Shown here one piece after another: positions 21,450-23,368 of a stretch of DNA of 23,368 nucleotides (position 1 is the stretch's first letter; each line of letters begins with the position of its first letter). Origin of the DNA: a virus; IMG/VR virus record IMGVR_UViG_3300006810_000402, positions 1-23,368 of that record. One strand, 5' to 3'. The translations under genes and the position numbers were made by a program. The notes under the pieces were generated by a model. It made no database searches. It was given only the letters and a program-made list of their open reading frames with translations, and was not told the DNA's origin.

Positions 21450-23368
21450 TCCGCTACACAGCCCATTTCGCTAAAGATCTCTATGGCATAGTTTTGCCTC
21501 GGACCTTCTCCTTGGCCGGGAGCTCTCTCATATGCCGCATTAAACAATGCAGCGGCTTCTTCTGGACTTTTGGCAGAGTTCATAGCTTGGGCAAGATTCC
21601 CGCCGGGGGCTGCTGCATCTGAAGTAGAATCGTAATAAGGGCTGTTCGGGTCCAGTTCTGCTACAAAAAATGACATTTGAGTACTAAAATCAGACGCTGA
21701 TCTTCCGGATTCTCTAGCAAATTTCTCGAGATTTGCCCTTCTACTGTCTTTCCACTGGAAAATTCCGAAGGCACCGCTGTTTTGTGTGTTTTCTATAGCC
21801 GGATCGAGATTTGTAGTAGACTCCGCCAGTGCGTTTCCAACGACTCCGGCATAGCCCGCCTTCGTATTTATCCCCGCCTGCTTCGCAGCGTTTATAATCG
21901 CATTCACCTTATCCGGAGGATACTTAGTTCCTCTATATTGGCAGTTTGCCGGAGGAAACTGACTATTAACACTCGTTTTACTCCCCGATCTTCCCGCTTT
22001 GAGGAAATTCTCAATTTTCTGAGCTTCGGAACAGAAAACTTCGCAGGAGGTTTTCCCGTCCTTAAGTTTCCAGCACAAATCTCCTACCGATCTTATATAC
22101 CCGTAGTAATCTTTCGCGACATTAAAGTCTCCGGAGGACATATAATCTTCAAACGAAGGGACTAATATCCTCGCTGTAGTATTCCCCCAATCTGTAATTC
22201 CTGTTATCGATACTCTAAGGTCTCCTTTACCCCACTGATAGCGGGCACTTTTAACAAACCACTTAGAAAACCTCTCTGCTATCCATATTTCCGGATCGAT
22301 TGTACTCGGCCTCCCTTGCTCTACCCACTCATCGTAGTTGGTAATCAGCGATAAGATAGTTCTTCCTGGTACGATTCTTAGGGCACGGGGAACACCTTTA
22401 AACTCCGTTGATATCTCCGCACCGTTCACAGCAGGAGCGCCTTGAACTCCGGTGCCGTACTTCGACCCGACACTGGAGCTGGTCCCCTGGACACCTTTAG
22501 TCGACTCGTCTGCCAAATGAGCTAGAAGAATTTTTCCTTTAGGGGTATCTATTACCACATAATTTCCAAAACCACTATCAAAACCAGTAGCTATCACTTT
22601 GCCATTGAGCAGAGTTATAGGCTGATTATTTATATCTATTGAATCCCCCGCCAAATCTACCCCTTTGTGGGGTCTAGATCTGAATTCTTCTTGAGCCCCA
22701 TATCCAGACGTTTCTCTCCAAAACGAAGGTGGTCTACCTCCAATCTCTATAATCCCCTCAAGGTCTTCTTTAATTATTGGTTTGGTATTAGGTTCGTATT
22801 CAGCGTGTAAATGAGGACCGGTGCTACGCCCAGTACTTCCTACCCTTCCAATAACAGAACCCTGACCCGAATTACTTACCGGTCCCGAAGGCTTATCCCC
22901 CCTGAGGTCGATATCTTTCTTCTCCTGGTCAGTTAACGGTTTAACTGGTACGGCGTATTTCCACACCAAAGCAGGGGACAAAGTTATCTTATCCGAAGAA
23001 CTAATAGCGGAAATATAGAATCGAGTAAACTCGGGCTTCTCACTAGTCGCAGTCCCCACCTGCTCATTCATCTCCACAGGGGCGCCAACTTTTCTCAACC
23101 TCTCCTCTATACTGGATAGATTGACAGTCTCCTGCATGATAACACTATTCCTACACTTCTTGTTCTCATCGCAGTAGCGCAGGAAGTAATTCGTCGCTAT
23201 GATGACTAGTCCTCCATCCTTGGCAACAGATGCCACTATGCCGTCCAAAAACGATATGGGAGCGTCACCGTTGATACCGATGCCATAGAAGTTAGTCTTT
23301 TTCTTCTTTTCAGTCGTCACCTGCGGGCCTGCAGAATTCCACACGTATCCGCTGCCTGTCTGGTTATC
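21446..23368 (-). CDS. Tail-associated lysin: permuted M23 peptidase plus phage tail lysozyme, 5' end outside the window
   Basis: A virion enzyme that probably opens peptidoglycan during DNA entry. The frame is open to the right edge, so the true N-terminus is missing; numbering here is from the GTG at 23344. Residues 163-183 hold GSVIGRVGSTGRSTGPHLH, the C-terminal HxH motif of M23 metallopeptidases. The zinc-site motif RPHKGVDLAG (His226, Asp230) and the catalytic LLAHLAD (His276) come after it, the reverse of normal order. Residues about 478-628 match the phage tail lysozyme family: AGYAGVVGNALAEST (Glu508 likely catalytic), GAFGIFQWKDSRRANLEKF, STQMSFFVAEL and AAYERAPGQG. Between them lies an unrecognised beta-rich part. 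The two domains would cut peptide and glycan bonds. It is coupled to the downstream 173-aa gene. Confidence 0.82.
   Translation of the reverse strand, partial: DNQTGSGYVWNSAGPQVTTEKKKKTNFYGIGINGDAPISFLDGIVASVAKDGGLVIIATNYFLRYCDENKKCRNSVIMQETVNLSSIEERLRKVGAPVEMNEQVGTATSEKPEFTRFYISAISSSDKITLSPALVWKYAVPVKPLTDQEKKDIDLRGDKPSGPVSNSGQGSVIGRVGSTGRSTGPHLHAEYEPNTKPIIKEDLEGIIEIGGRPPSFWRETSGYGAQEEFRSRPHKGVDLAGDSIDINNQPITLLNGKVIATGFDSGFGNYVVIDTPKGKILLAHLADESTKGVQGTSSSVGSKYGTGVQGAPAVNGAEISTEFKGVPRALRIVPGRTILSLITNYDEWVEQGRPSTIDPEIWIAERFSKWFVKSARYQWGKGDLRVSITGITDWGNTTARILVPSFEDYMSSGDFNVAKDYYGYIRSVGDLCWKLKDGKTSCEVFCSEAQKIENFLKAGRSGSKTSVNSQFPPANCQYRGTKYPPDKVNAIINAAKQAGINTKAGYAGVVGNALAESTTNLDPAIENTQNSGAFGIFQWKDSRRANLEKFARESGRSASDFSTQMSFFVAELDPNSPYYDSTSDAAAPGGNLAQAMNSAKSPEEAAALFNAAYERAPGQGEGPRQNYAIEIFSEMGCVAE

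Noticed and set aside
16720-22040. Shared GKTSCE hexapeptide at the end of the spike protein and inside the lysin
   Set aside because: The two nucleotide sequences differ at most third positions and no further similarity flanks them, so this is likely chance.
1-23368. tRNA genes, CRISPR arrays and insertion sequences
   Set aside because: No cloverleaf with a TTC loop, no regularly spaced direct repeats and no transposase or terminal inverted repeats were seen on reading both strands; a dedicated tRNA scan was not possible.

Overview
The window is a piece of a tailed, probably contractile, bacteriophage genome, and the gene families point to a cyanobacterial host. Two small proteins carry domains seen almost only in cyanobacteria and their phages (a DUF4278-type YRGV repeat and the so-called Mo-dependent nitrogenase C-terminal domain). 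The auxiliary set (class I ribonucleotide reductase beta subunit, thioredoxin, phage sigma factor) is typical of cyanophages. Genes are packed, with overlapping start and stop codons. No tRNA, rRNA, CRISPR array or insertion sequence was recognised, and there is no gap of 300 bases or more without a gene.

Left arm (1-9537, all on the minus strand, listed in order of transcription): a small virion-type protein (175 aa); a giant tail fibre of 1767 aa with a collar domain and a histidine-rich tip; a glycosyltransferase overlapping a DUF218 protein; the Mo-nitro_C protein; a 311-aa protein with features of a single-stranded-DNA-binding protein; an intrinsic terminator; then an unknown 183-aa protein, the DUF4278 protein and nrdB, which runs off the left edge.

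Right arm (9606-20951, plus strand): an unknown 336-aa protein, a baseplate J/gp6-like wedge protein, a gp7/tail-protein-I-like wedge protein, a gp5/VgrG-like spike protein with an N-terminal OB fold, and the large terminase, all nearly contiguous. After these come a GIY-YIG homing endonuclease, then a three-gene operon (thioredoxin, sigma factor, DUF3223/HVDH protein) behind a good sigma70-type promoter. The right edge (20928-23368, minus strand) has an unknown 173-aa gene translationally coupled to a tail lysin that carries an M23 peptidase and a phage tail lysozyme domain. That lysin gene continues beyond the window.

Two signals stand out. First, the M23 zinc-peptidase motifs of the lysin are in the wrong order: the HLH motif comes before HxxxD and the catalytic His, as expected for a circularly permuted domain. 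Second, the 9-mer GTTGAAAGC occurs four times, always between genes, always pointing at a gene and 20-27 bp before its start codon. Two copies are fused into a perfect 18-bp palindrome in the divergent region at 9565-9582. It is a candidate phage promoter or operator, and the sigma factor encoded at 19561 is an obvious candidate to read it. All family assignments come from reading motifs by eye; no database search was run.
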